From: Trebouxia sp. TZW2008
Lineage: Eukaryota > Chlorophyta > Trebouxiophyceae > Trebouxiales > Trebouxiaceae
Assembly: GCA_002118135.1 (NCBI GenBank)
Contig: BDIU01000126.1
Span: forward strand, 62,001-126,000
Length of the DNA stretch: 64,000 bases
Reading direction: 5' to 3'
A model generated the notes under the pieces. That model saw nothing but the letters and a program-made list of their open reading frames with translations. It had not been told where the DNA came from and did not search any database. The stretch's first letter is position 1. The number at the start of each line of letters is the position of its first letter. Positions 35,001-45,900 of the stretch are shown here, piece after piece. The position numbers and the translations under genes were made by a program.

Positions 35001-38000
35001 CTGTCGAACAAATCACTTCTGCAGGAGACAGCTGGTAGAACACATGTGAGGGCAAGGCATATGACACACCTTGGGTGTCCAGGCAAAAGCAAAGAAGAGG
35101 CGCTCCTTCCATGTAAAGCCACCGCCATACATGACCAGGAAGCTGGCGGGCATGCGTACAGCCAGACCTGCATACCACTCCATGCCATGATGTTTGACTC
35201 ATGGCTTGTTCATGCCATGCCATGATGCTCACTTGATGGCACACTTATGCGCTGCAAGCCTGTTGCAAGACTGGCTCAAAAGTTGCTGACGGGCAGTGCT
35301 GACTACGCGCAAGCTGTCTCACATACACTACTTTGAGCAGGCTCAGGAAAGTCTGGGGCCGGACAGGATTTGTGCCACAAACACCTAGCATTTTGCTCAA
35401 ACGTGTACTCTGCTGGTGTTATCATGAACATTGTTAACAAAAAAGCGCAACATCTGGCGTGCCCATGTGCCGATCAAGCAGGACCAATTTGCATGTGCCA
35501 CGTACCTGCAAAGATGATGGCACATGCTTTGGGGATGATGTTGTGTGGCAAGGTCTTGAATCTCATGGCATTGCCAATGAGGCCAAACAGGATGGGCATC
35601 ATGATGAAGCGCCACAGCCAGCGTACATGCTTCTCAACCTGAATGCGTGACAGCCCACTTGTTGTGCGACTTCCATGCATTGCACAGCAAGCAGACATAG
35701 ACACCAACACAGCTTGGGCATCATGATGAAGCGCCATAGCCAATGCACATGCTTCTCAAACCTGAAGGCATGCCAATGTTGTTTGTTTCTGTATACAATT
35801 CTGTTGACAAAAGCAAGAACAGGCCAGGCGTTGTGAGCTCCATGCACTGCAGAGCAAGCAGACACATGACTGCTGCAAGCAGCATACTGTCAGCAGCCCC
35901 TAGCTGTACGGCTCAAGATGTCATCCCAATGAATCTGGTGCATTCCCTTGATTAAATTTGTTTGTCACAATAGCAGATGTATGGTCAAAACAAGATTTCA
36001 TATGACAGCAAGGTGCCTTGCTGACTCATGCGTGACCTCTTAAACAGCTTTAGCTGCTGGGTTCCAGCAAGCAGGTCACACCAATCTTCTCTCTGTAGCA
36101 GGCATTGAAAGAGTGTTTTGACAAAGGCCGTGTTCTAAGAAAGCTCTTGTGCTGCCCTAAACAATATATGCATGTTTTCTGCTGCAGCTTTTGCAAACAT
36201 GGCCAAGCTCATCACAAAACATGAAATGGAGTGGAAGTTACTTGGCAACTTACGCTGTGGTTGTACTCATGGTTGGTCTGTGCAACAGACAGAATTTGGG
36301 GCTGGCCGCGGGTCCACAGCTCCTTGACAACAAGCCCTAGGGTCAGAGACCCTAGCGCACCGCCGCTGGTGAACCCATATCTGTCGAAGATGAACTTCAT
36401 GAACAGCGATGACAGCAGTACCACTGCCGTGCGCTTGAACTTGTTGTTCCACAGCTTTGTGGCGGCACAACAGTAAGCTGCAACGATGCCTGCCAGTATG
36501 CCAAATATGACGCTGAGCGGGCCGTGTGCAATGGCCCATCCCTTGTTGCCTGGCTGTGTGACTGCAATATCGATGAATATGGTGTAGCCTGTGATGGCGA
36601 TCATGTCATCAAAGCTGGCTGCTGCCACCACTGTTGCTGGAATGGCTGCAAAGGAACACAGGCACAGCGAGGTGAAGTGTGGTAAGGTTTGCTGGCATGC
36701 CTGATGCTAAGGGCATGAAGACGCATGTGTGGAGCTCTCAAGCATACCATTTGCCAATGCTCTTGATGTCACTTGCAGGCAAAGTGGGTGCGACCTGTCT
36801 ACAGCAAGACAAGGATCCTTGCTTTACTCTGGCTCGGAAGCCTGCAGACACCTGTGCGTGCTGTAGGCTTCTCAGCGCATCACAACATGCCACAAAACCA
36901 GTCATGACTTTACAACTATACGAAGACCTACCCTTGCCCGTCCCAGCCGCCTCTGTTGTATCAAACATGCACTGAATGACGTTACTCACCACAAGATCCC
37001 ACAGAACGACATTGTGTACAAAGCCAATTTTGACATAAAACTTACCCTTGACTGTGCCCAGGCGCTTCTGTTGCACGTCAAATATGCACTGAATGACCAG
37101 AGCTGACCCCACAGCCTTCATAACAAACCAACGAGCAAAACCAAGCACGCCACAAAAGCGCACCATGACAAGCTCTCTGCCACGGATATACCCTTGCCTG
37201 TTGCCAGCCGTCTTGTTTCCGCATGGCACATGCATTGGATACATTCCTTGACACAGCACGCAATTACAAGACGCAATTACAATACCATGTTATGCAGGCA
37301 CCTTGGCAAATGGCTTACCCTTGACTGTGCCTAGCCGTTTTTGTTGCACGTCAAACATGCACTGGATGACCAGAGCTGGCCCAACAGCCTTCATGATGAA
37401 CCCCAGAGCAAAGGCAAAGGTGGCAGGCATGTTGAAGATGGAAATGGCCAGTCCACCATCAAAGAACGCCTCGATGATTCCAGGCACTAACAGCAACCTT
37501 GTTGCAGCCCAGCCAACTCGCTTGAAGATCTACAGCAGCATCAACGATGTGCGTCACAGTGGCCTGTAAGGTGGCTCTGAGCCACAAATTGCAGGCATGT
37601 TGCAGATGACAATAGATCTGCAGCAGCATCAGCCGTTTGGACAAGATGGCTGCGTGGCATAGCTGCTGTGATCAGGAGAGCTCACTAGCAGCAGCCGTGT
37701 TGCCGCACTTTGAACTCTTTGGAAGATCTACAGCAGCATCAGCCATGTGAACAAGATGACCATAGCTCTGAGCAAGACGGTGCTTGGATACAGCTGCTGT
37801 CATCAGGAGACCTCATTAGCAGTAGCCTTGTTGCCAGCCAGCCAAGTTGTCTCAAGATCTACAGCATCAGCAGCCAGATGCATCACAGTGGCCTATAAAG
37901 CGGCTCTGAGCAGCAGTTTGCAGGCATGTTGCAAATGGAAATTGCCAGTCGACCGGCAGAGAACAACTCCACAATACCAGGCACTAGCAGCAGCCTTGTT

Positions 38001-39035
38001 GCGGCCCAGCCATCTTGCTTGAAATTCTAGAGCAGCACCAACGATGTGCGTCAAATAGACTTGCGCAACAGCTCTGAGCAACATGCTGCCGGCGGTAGCT
38101 GCTGTCCTGAGCAGATTTGACTCGCAAAGCCAAAGCATACATAGCAGGGCATGCGCATTGCCTGTGATGCACAACACATGCTAGTACTCCCTTCACAGGA
38201 TCCACAACTGCTGTCAAACAGCAGCAAGCAAGATTGTTACCACCATGGTGCTCATACAGAACATCCACAAAGCTGTATACTTTCTTCTCATGCAATGCAC
38301 TTACTCGCAGATCAAGCTCAAGACCTGAGCGCAGAAAGATCAAGGCCAGGGCAATTGCTCGCAGCTCCTTAGACCAGCTGGCAGGCAGCCCCCGCACAAG
38401 GTGACCGTTGTTGATGTTGCCCACTGCAATGCCAACCAAGATCATGCCTAGGGGGCCTGGGATTTGAACCTGTAGCCAGCATGTTTTGCAAGCAATGTGT
38501 CTGATTGCAAGCCTGCGAACGATTTGGCAAGTGATTGGCACTTACTCTTTCCACAAGCCAGGCTGCAGACGAAGACAGTAGCCATATGATCATAACAGCC
38601 CACGCATTTCCGCTGGGGTGAAAGGGCTTCCCAATACATAGCACAAGGCCTGCAAAGTCCAGACAAGATGCAGCACACCAGAAATGTGGTTTCAGATCAG
38701 CACACACCTCAAATGTCGTTTGCAAGTTTCTGGTAAACGCATTCCAGTTGCAAAGTGGGTCGATCGCGAGTTGGCTTACCCGCATACAGCAACAGAACAA
38801 TCAATATGTAACCGGCTCCGTTCCAGAAGTCTGCATAGCGTCATGCGAATTGCCGTTTGACATCACAGCTGACCCGCACCCGCAATTGCGCGTGTTGTTT
38901 GCTTGCGTGAAGTGTCGAAACGAGAAAGGCCCTGGACTCACCTTTCTTTCGCAGAAACAGACCAGGAAAGGCCCAGCGCAGGAACCCATTATTTGGCTCG
39001 CTGCTGTGAGCGCGAGCAACCTGAAAGGACTTCAT
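32063..39035 (-). CDS. SLC9B/NHA-type (CPA2) cation/proton antiporter
   Basis: Thirteen exons: 39035-38942, 38830-38780, 38649-38546, 38469-38305, 37529-37319, 36645-36254, 35638-35506, 35167-35070, 34895-34695, 34295-34153, 33371-33197, 32992-32971, 32214-32063. All phases match; 646 codons. Membrane segments include FWNGAGYILIVLLLYAG, WAVMIIWLLSSSAAWL, LGMILVGIAVGNI and LRAIALALIFLRSGLELDL. The paired ion-binding aspartates lie in AAASFDDMIAITGY. Later blocks LFGLIGNAM, KERLFFAFAWTPKATVQATL and LIAGSIGTLLIRIFAP match the SLC9B/NHA core. It should exchange Na+ or another monovalent cation for H+; the membrane is unknown. A roughly 165-residue hydrophilic tail follows (acidic, then AAANEAMLAGFLARI and LKAEEVEGADGFL), which I cannot assign. 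The 22-nt exon and the final exon are less certain: reading past 32971 gives an earlier stop. Introns carry many decayed exon copies. Confidence 0.88.
32290..32365 (-). repeat. Duplicate of the antiporter's last exon start
   Basis: Copies the 5' part of the exon at 32214 with an intact acceptor at 32366, offset 151 bp, reading EHDYLKAEEVEGADGFLRA in the same frame. It could serve as an alternative terminal exon. Confidence 0.8.
33074..33100 (-). repeat. Copy of the donor junction of the antiporter exon 33197-33371
   Basis: AAAGACG followed by a GT donor recurs about 122 bp into the downstream intron. Confidence 0.5.
33455..33690 (-). repeat. Two upstream copies of the antiporter exon 33197-33371
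   Basis: Acceptor junctions recur at 33545 and 33682 (the true one is at 33371), each followed by about 85 bp of exon-like sequence, EFAAANEAMLAGFLARI and EFDAANEAMLAGFLA. Spacing is 174 and 137 bp. Confidence 0.88.
33823..33899. other. Near-perfect 77-bp hairpin in an antiporter intron
   Basis: Outer arms GCTTTGCATGCTTCA and TGAAGCATGCAAAGC are perfectly complementary (15 bp). A symmetrical 6/6-nt internal loop follows, then inner arms CAGACTGAGCTAGC and GCTAGCTCAGTCTG (14 bp) close on a 7-nt loop. If transcribed it would fold like a small-RNA precursor. It could also be a palindrome left by a mobile element. Confidence 0.85.
34000..34100 (-). repeat. Copy of the antiporter tail exon 3' half
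   Basis: Duplicates the end of the exon 34153-34295 (SLSNNPQLLSWPG-type reading) in the downstream intron, with a weakened donor. Confidence 0.75.
34524..34605 (-). repeat. Copy of the antiporter exon 34695-34895 donor end
   Basis: Reads TIAGSIGTLLIRIFATLLY followed by a GT donor, about 170 bp downstream of the true donor at 34694. Confidence 0.8.
35640..35870 (-). repeat. Upstream copies of the antiporter exon 35506-35638 start
   Basis: An acceptor plus FEKHVHWLWRFIMMPK recurs at about 35757, compared with VEKHVRWLWRFIMMPILFG at the true exon. A further copy of only the intronic part (CCATGCACTGCAGAGCAAGCAG) lies at about 35840. Confidence 0.8.
36925..37215 (-). repeat. Three decayed copies of the antiporter exon 5 donor end
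   Basis: Donor junctions recur at about 37192, 37046 and 36932 (the true one is at 37319). The best copy reads FVMKAVGSALVIQCIFDVQQ; the others are degenerate. Spacing is 127, 146 and 114 bp. Confidence 0.88.
37685..38040 (-). repeat. Three decayed copies of the antiporter exon 5 acceptor end
   Basis: Acceptor junctions recur at 37727, 37858 and 38026 (the true one is at 37529), each followed by an ATRLLL-like reading. Spacing is 198, 131 and 168 bp. Together with the downstream copies, exon 5 is flanked on both sides. Confidence 0.88.
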
Positions 39036-39942
39036 GCGTGTCCTAGCGAGAGGGGGAAGATACTAGAGCAACAATGGCATCGGAAGTGCTTCCCGTGAAT
39101 CGTGCGTAGCAGCAGCTGATGGGTTTAACACAGATTAGACTCGGTCAGTGAGTAGCCCAGCGTGTCAAAGCTATGCCTCGCTGATGCCTGCCGACACGGG
39201 CAAATCCACAGGCAGACGAAGTCGTCGTGCAATTTCTTGGGCATCCAGTCAACGGCACGTGTAGAGTGTGAAAGGCAGGCACATGAGTAGTTTTCGCTTC
39301 AGGAGCTTTCAAAGTTTTACGCTTTGCTTTATGGCAAGGTTTCAAAGGGGCATACAGAACGTACATTGAATTGAGAAAGTTGTTGGGGATTTTACCCCAA
39401 CACATCCGATCAGACTTGTTGGCTGGCCAAAGGATGTAAAACCTCTCTCTCTTGCTGGAAGCTGATCCACTCCATTTGCTGCATGGCAAGCTTGCATGCT
39501 TTCACATCTCAAAGCAAGGTACTTTCTGCATGCATTACTGTCAGTCAGCGCTCCATGGGCAGTCCCAGCATGGACAGCCATGCTGTGCTTACGGTGGAAA
39601 ACCGCCTTGCAGCTGTGCAACACCACGGCACATTGTGATACACGGGCACAAACACGATACATGGGCACAACATGACATTCGGTAAAGAAAGGCTTATATT
39701 CACATCTCTACAGCATTGCTGGCAATAACCTTGTCAGAAGAAATAAACATGGGTCTTGTCTGAGCAAAGCAGCTGATCCTGCTGAACTGGCCAAGTCTTG
39801 ATGTATTGATGTGCTGCGTGTTGAGTCAGATGCTGTTTGTGTACAGCTGAATTTTGCCTTTCAAAAGCGTTCACGGGCATGCTAAGCCTTCACAAGGATA
39901 CAATACAATCGGCACAATTCAAATTTCTACATTGCCTACCTA
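39036..39942. other. Intergenic region upstream of the antiporter
   Basis: Holds the antiporter's 5' flank and one copy of a dispersed repeat at 39394-39455. A 114-codon minus frame at 39145-39489 overlaps that repeat and is not supported as coding. Confidence 0.45.
39394..39455 (-). repeat. Dispersed repeat with the GCCAGCCAACAAG core (copy 1)
   Basis: Shares a TTTTACAT...GCCAGCCAACAAG...CTGAT block with plus-strand copies at about 40645 and 55408. Confidence 0.6.
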
Positions 39943-42900
39943 TCAGTACATGACACAATGTCCAACAAAACTTCTGTACTCGCCGACTTCACACGGCAAA
40001 TGCTTGTTGAAGTAAGCAGTCATCTCAGACAGTGCTTCGCTCTTCTTGGTCCATGTTGCAATGGCAGTTGCTCTTTCATCAATGCACATCATGGCGTTGA
40101 CCAGGCGGTCACTCTCCTCTAATATCGAGCCATATCTCGTTACCAACACAGTGCTTGAGGCTAGATACAACTGTAGGTGCAGCTCTGATCCTGCGTCACA
40201 CTCTTGCATCAATTGATGTGACCAATGAAAACAATAACAACAATCATGACAATGATCATGACATGTCACACTCTCGCATCAATGTTGATATCAATGGAAA
40301 CAATGATGGTAATGATGAGACTGATCATCACACATGCCAACATGAAAGGCAGGTGCATGTCATTCAAGTCCTGTCTTGCTGGCGTTATTCATTCTAGACG
40401 TATGCTAGACAGGCTCAGCAGACCTAGCTAGGTACATACTGGAACAAGCAAGTGTCTCCAAGCAGTTCACTCCTGTGCTATCCTACACCATATAAGCTGT
40501 GCATGAAGGGAGATGAGCTTATGCTCCTTGAAAGAATTGTGCCAGAGCAGTTGCTGGTGGCAAACCCACAAACGCATCTGTTGTCAGCTGCCAGGCAGTT
40601 GCAGCTGCCTTCAGCAGTGTACGGTCAAACAGTCTAGAGAGAGAGTATCATTTTACATGCTTGAGCCAGCCAACAAGGCTGATTGCATGTGTCACACAGT
40701 GGCAATGACTGTGTGTGCATGAGGTACTACTTCTCTGTGGCAAAGCACGCAATGCATTGCTTGCAGATCAAAGTAAGGCACAGGCATGTCTTGTTGGTAT
40801 GGACCAATGCAGTTGCTTTGGGTTAGTCAGCTCACAGTCTGTGCATGTGGGTATATGCAAGCACATGTGTGCACATGTATGTGCAGGTGCATGATGCATA
40901 TGCAGACTGAGGCGCCATGTGCAACAGCATGCGATGTAGGCCAACCTGGACATTGAGCGCGGAAGGGCCTGATCCAGATGACTGAGTCCATGACATGATT
41001 CTCTGAGCCTGCCCCAGTGCATTCATTGACCTTGTTGATTGTTTGTGTCACCTGCATCATCATCGGCAGCACCATCAAGTGCATGCGCTGTGGTGAAGTA
41101 TCATACCCAGCTAGGTGCAAACAACAGCAATGAACTGCCTGCGTCAGCAAGCTACTGAACAAACCAAAAGCAAGGTCATGATTCTCTGAGCCAGACCCGC
41201 TTCAATCATTTACCTTGCTGATTCTTTGTGTCACCTGCATCATCATCGGCAGCACCGTCATGTGCATGTGCTGTGGTGAAGTTCTATACCCAGCTAGGTG
41301 CAGACAACAGCAATGAACTGCCTGCATCAGCAAGCGATCAAACAAACTAAAAGCAAAGTCATGATTCTCTGAGCCAGACCCGCTTCAATCATTGACCTTG
41401 CTGATTGTTTGTGTCACCTGCATCATCATCGGCAGCACCATCATGCGCATGCGCTCTGTTAAATTTTCATTCATTCCATTCACCCATGCCAAAGGTGTGC
41501 GCTAGACAGGCTCAGCAGGCCCAGCTAGGTACGCGATGGAGCAGTCAACTGTCTCCAACCAGACTTGTCCTAAACCATTCATGCTGAGCGTGGAGGTGGA
41601 GGGAGGTGAGGAGTGAGGTTCTATATCCATCCAGGTGCAAACAACAGCAGTGAACTGCCTGCATCAGCAAGCTATCACAGAGACCAACAGCAAAGCCTAC
41701 GTCATTAGGCAACATCACGCAAGAGTCTGGGAGTCAAAGCAGCCCAAGCTACAACCACTCCATTGCATGCATTATGCACCTGATGGGACACTGCCAAGAT
41801 TCTCTGTCTGTCTGTCTGTCTGTCTGCATGTGTGTTAGGCTCATTGAATACAGTCACCAAGCAACTGTCTTTGAGCATCCCAGTCTGCACACATGCTGCA
41901 TCACTACAAATGTACTGCCAAGATTAAGCATATTCAAATGAATTCAACCTGAAGCATGATTCTCCTGCTGGACTCCTGGCAACAGCCTAAAGTTGCCACA
42001 AAGCATATAAGGTAACGGATGAGATGATGCCAAACTTGCACAATAAGAGATGAAATCAGGCTGTTCTTGTTGCAGCATATGCTGAGATAGCACACCTGCT
42101 GCATGATTAAGGCCTTGTTCAGTTTTACTATGGTCACCTGGAAAATTGCTTTGAAAAGTTGTCCAAGCCATTGTAGCCCTCCCTCAAGAATGCGTAGGGG
42201 TTGAGGCAAGAATACTGCGTCCAGCATTTCTCTGTCCTTGACAGCTTAGCTGCGTCAAGCTTGCACTCAAAGGCCACCAGCATGCTTTTCATGCGCTTGG
42301 TAAGTGTAATGAGCTTGGGCTTGTGTTGTGTTGGGTTCCTCATTGACAGCCTGCAGTGAAGGTATTGAGGATTTACATGCCGAAGGTGTGGCTTGCTTGG
42401 TAAATGCCAAGAGCTGGGGCTTGAGTTGTGTTGGGCCTCTCAACAAAAGCCTGCAATGCAGCCATTGAGATATCATATGTGAAGAGTGTTGCTTGCTTGC
42501 TAAGTGTAAGGAGCTTTGGCTTATGTTGTGTTGCGTTCCTCATTGAAAGCCTGCAGTACAGGCATTGCACAAGCACGTGCCCTTTTGCTTGCTTGGTAAG
42601 CGTCAGGAGCTTGAGCTTATGTTGTGTTGAGTTCCTTATAGAAAGCCTGCAAAGAACAACACATGCTGAGGAATGTTGCTTGCGGTGCCTGGATCATGCT
42701 ATGTAACTCAGACCTTGCCTGCCCTATACCTGTTGTACGGCGCTGTACAGTGCAAGTATGACAACATTGGACGCTGTTGAATGCTCGTATGCTGCATAGA
42801 TAGATCAACTGATTGATTTGTTGATTGATTTATCACCTGTGCCTGCGCAAACGCAAGGTAGGTAACAGGTATGCCTCACCCTGTTCCTGTATATGCTGCA

Positions 42901-45900
42901 CTGTGAGGTGTCTAGTCAATCATCGTTGGAGATTTCATTGAGACCTGAGTGGCGCGCAATGACACGGCCCCACTTTTGACACTGTTTCAGCTGGGAACAG
43001 CATTGCATCATTGATAGATTGCAAATTCTGGCAAGCTGAGAAAGTCCCGTCAACAACGAACATGGGTGAATTTGATTGGTGCTTTTGTCAACGCTATTGT
43101 CGATGAACACCTCAGTGTGTTGCGAGGAGAGCATTGCCAGACCTCTCATCTCCCTGCAGCTCTCTTTAAACATGTGGGGAAACACACCTACACTGGACAT
43201 CCTCCAGTACAGTCACATTCCCGATTAAGGACACTTGATTTAAGATCATTCTTGATGTCAGGACAAGGCATTTGAGGACCAATCACTGTTGTCTGAATGC
43301 AATGGCACCTCTCGGCAAAATCAATCCGGTGTAAGGGCAGATTTCTTGGCGACCAAAGCAGTCATTACATAGAGAAGTCACTGTATGTTCAGCAAGGATC
43401 CAACATTGAGGCACACAGCATGTTGCAAAGTGCCGTATATCCAAGCAAAATGCACCAATGCACTTGCACTGGTGCAATTTGCCTGGACATACGCCACTTT
43501 GCAACATGCAAATGGCCGGGTTGAATTTATCAGGCATGTCAGCTTCTTGAGTGACTTGCTGCATGGATTTCAGGTGTTAGAACTTTGGCTTCAAGCCAAC
43601 AGAGCTCACAGACGCACGCAAAGTTACGATGGCAAGTAATTATGCTCACAGCAAGCGTCTGCACAGTATGCAGCAACTCATGATGTGTGCATCAAGGGTC
43701 ACAAGCTGCTGCAGACAACATCTTGCGACGATACTTGCATCAGCGCATATCTTGCCTGACCTCGTGGCGTGCATGTGATCCCATCTAGCTTGTCAGCTTC
43801 TTGGATCACTTGCTGCACAACATGCCTCACAGCACTTGACAGCTTGGCTTCTCAGCTCAACAGATGCAGCAAGGATCAGAAGTTGATACAAAGCGGCATA
43901 GATAGATATACAGCCTGCAACGACGCCAATATTGGATAACCTCGTGGCGAATATTATCCCATCAAGCTTGTCAGCTTCTCAAAGCACTTGCTGTATGGCC
44001 TGCTTCACACCATTTGTGTGCTTGATTTCAGCCCGACAGAGCTGACACTGAGCAGTTTCAGCATCAGAAGTTGATGCAAACGCTATTCTGCAAGCTGATT
44101 GTTGTCCGAGCAAAGTGCGCCAGTGGACATGTGAACTGACCTCATGGCCTGATGGTGATCAGGCTTGTCAGCTCCCTCATTGACTTGCTGCATGGCTTAC
44201 GTCACAACACTTGACAATTTGGCTTCAGCCCAACAGCTTGCACAGTGCGCAGCAAGCATCCAGAGTTGATGCAGACAATGGCAAATCAGCTTTCAGCCAG
44301 TGCACATGTTGCTGACCTCATGGCCTGATGGTGATCAGGCTTGTCAGCTCCTTCACTGACTTGCTGCATGGCCCATTTCACACCACTAGGCAGCTTTGCT
44401 TCAAGTCATTTTTCTCTGTCGATAGTTGCAGAGACACTGAGGACATCGACTCAAGAGGAGACACTCAAGACTCAACTCAAGAGAATGTGTGAAAACTACA
44501 CATTCTGCTCGAGCAGCTGTGAACCAATGCAAAGAAATAAACAGCTGTGCAGCGTGCTGCAGTGCATTCAGCGGTTGATGCTGACTCAGACACATCAATC
44601 TTTACAGTCGATGCAACTGCTCAACACTCCAAAGACATCTGCAGAAGTTACCGTCATTCAAGCGTGAGTGAAACCAAGGCAGTGACATACCGTTGCACTG
44701 GACGTCATCCTTGACAGGAGCTTCAGGACCGCCCTGAAACAGACTAACAGGCGGCAGGCTGGCTAGGCTCTCCTTGGTGCCATCATACAGCGCGTACAGC
44801 TTCTTACGCACATCTGCATCTCTGGCGGCCAGCTGAGCCAAATAAGCCTTGCAGGTTGTTGCGAGACTTCCTGGACTGCAACCAAACGAAGGAGTCGTTC
44901 TGTGTTGGCAATTGGTGCTTCAATCAGATCTGAGCCAAGTCCAAGATTCTTGCGGGATTTCCTGGACTGAAAAGACTACGCATTCACACACATGCGGAAG
45001 TCGATCTGGGATGGCAGTTGTAGCTTGAAATTGGCTGACAGGCGGCAGGCTGGCCAGGCTCTCCTTGATGCCGTCATACAGAGCATACAGCTTCTTACGC
45101 GCGTCCGCATCACCGGCGGCCAGCTGAGCCAAATAGCCTTGAAGAATGTTGCGAGACTTGCTGGACTGCAAACAACAAAGTGTGAAGTCTGACTGCGAGA
45201 TATGAACTGTTGTTTTGCACATGGCTATCCCAGAACAGGTCATTGCTGTTGTTGTCGGCCTTGTTCTCTGATCGCAGCTCATGTGCTAGGCGTGTGTGGC
45301 CTTGGTCTTGGCAATTGGAAGAAAGAAAGGAAAGGAAAGGAAAGGAAAGGAAAGGAAAGGAAAGGAAAGGAAAGGAAAGGAAAGAAAAGAAAAGAAAAGA
45401 AAAGAAAAGAAAAGAAAAGAAAAGAAAAGAAAAGAAAAGAAAAGGAAAGAAAAGGAAAGGAAAGGAAAGAAAATTTTCTTTTCTTTTTTTGGCAATGGCA
45501 TTACAGCATTCTGTTGTGCAATGCTCACCCCCTGTGATGACGGTCAATCAGCAGCCAGGTTACCAAGCAGTTGAGGCAACAGCCTTCTTGAAGCTCAATT
45601 GGATGCTTGCTGGCTGCTGCTAAGGGTCTGCACACTGCCAGCAGGTCGCCTCTGGTGACAGCTCCTGTCAAGACAATGCCACGACCCTTCCCTGCATCAA
45701 TAATAGAAGTGCTGATGAGCGCAACCCAGCTCAACTTTCTCAGCCTACAAACAGTTCTTGCTGCCTGTGCTGCTTGAGGTCAAAGCAAAGATAAAGTACA
45801 GATGTACAGCGTCATACCATGTTGCTGCATGGCGGTATCTATGTTGCTGCAGGGATACAGCAGCAGCTTTTCCTGACGCTCAAACCAAGCATGCAACGTT

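Noticed and set aside
36925..38040. A second, tandem antiporter gene
   Set aside because: The extra similarity covers only the ends of single exons with adjoining intron; no other exons of a second gene are present.
42916..43200. A C-terminal exon ending ARHSGLNEISNDD for the TPR-SET gene
   Set aside because: The frame is open, but no splice phase or family match ties it to neighbouring exons, and a donor within it would remove the stop.
45110..45623. Lys-rich and Phe-rich frames around 45.3 kb
   Set aside because: They arise from the (GGAAA)/(GAAAA) microsatellite and have no conserved residues.
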